Source: Pseudoduganella flava (lineage in GTDB: Bacteria; Pseudomonadota; Gammaproteobacteria; Burkholderiales; Burkholderiaceae_D). Taken from it: DNA of 64,000 nt. The notes beneath the pieces were generated by a model. It did no database searches. It had not been told where the DNA came from and was given only the letters and a program-made list of their open reading frames with translations. The stretch spans positions 682,001 to 746,000 of the forward strand of contig NZ_VLKW01000003.1 in the NCBI RefSeq assembly GCF_007830495.1, written 5' to 3'. Below, piece after piece: positions 63,932 through 64,000 of this stretch. Each line of letters opens with the position of its first letter. Position 1 is the stretch's first letter. The translations under genes were made by a program, and so were the position numbers.

Positions 63932-64000
63932 AAGTGACCTCAATTCAGATTGAGCAGAAGTGCCAAAACGCTATATCATAAAGCACTCCAGCCTAAACCG
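63932..64000. promoter_or_regulatory. Promoter region of bamE at the window edge
   Basis: An AT-rich stretch around 63970-63982 (TATGATATAG on the minus strand) may hold the bamE -10. In related genomes fur usually diverges here; it would lie beyond the window. Confidence 0.35.

Overview
The window is GC-rich chromosomal DNA of a betaproteobacterium. Gene order (leuS-lptE-holA-proA, bamE-dapB, a tolC/PIMT cluster) and the number of TonB-dependent receptors fit Oxalobacteraceae, in the Massilia/Duganella/Pseudoduganella range. That placement is inferred from gene content, not from a database search.

Layout. 1-6.4 kb: end of a PQQ-type sugar dehydrogenase, gloA, then leftward tolC, rhodanese, pcm and tetR, a YodC-like gene, a DUF445 membrane protein and a YkgJ-type protein. 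6.4-8.8 kb: a SAM methyltransferase and a secreted alpha/beta hydrolase. 8.8-20.4 kb: a carbohydrate-utilisation locus with a LacI regulator, GH3, GH2, GH105 and two paralogous TonB-dependent receptors. Its promoters carry LacI-type palindromes. 20.8-27.7 kb: uppP, recQ, an AraC regulator, an EamA permease, trmB, a membrane-anchored HIRAN protein and small genes. 27.9-30.4 kb: a ZnuD-like receptor with a DUF2946 metal-binding protein. 30.5-31.5 kb: an AT-richer orphan gene and tRNA-Gly(TCC). 31.5-36.5 kb: tetR diverging from an SDR/MDR pair, a TraB-like protein and an alpha/beta hydrolase. 36.5-43.5 kb: an orphan flagellin with a FliA-type promoter, next to a three-gene operon encoding an HDOD-GAF histidine kinase, a REC-PAS-GGDEF-EAL protein and a Sel1-repeat protein. 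43.7-46.4 kb: an MFS pump and a THUMP rRNA methyltransferase. 46.5-53.2 kb: the leftward operon leuS-lptE-holA-proA-hemJ-like-dsbA-like. 53.3-56.3 kb: AraC, SDR, LysR and VOC genes. 56.4-58.3 kb: a methionine aminopeptidase gene, then a ParD-like gene overlapping a second methionine aminopeptidase gene. 58.4-59.5 kb: an IS1595-family element. 59.5-64 kb: ybhB-like, araC, a barstar-like gene, exbD, exbB, dapB and bamE, all leftward.

Two things stand out. (1) The map / parD-like-map module carries a 26-bp dyad of identical architecture (8-bp arm, 10-bp spacer, 8-bp arm) before map1 and again before parD-map2. This suggests one ribbon-helix-helix-type regulator controlling two extra methionine aminopeptidases. 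(2) At least ten intergenic sites carry a family of quasi-palindromes whose paired arms vary in a compensatory way between copies. They behave like a REP-type repeat family with a conserved hairpin and a drifting sequence.

No rRNA, CRISPR array, prophage or conjugative element is visible. The tRNA-Gly and one insertion sequence are the only RNA gene and mobile element found.
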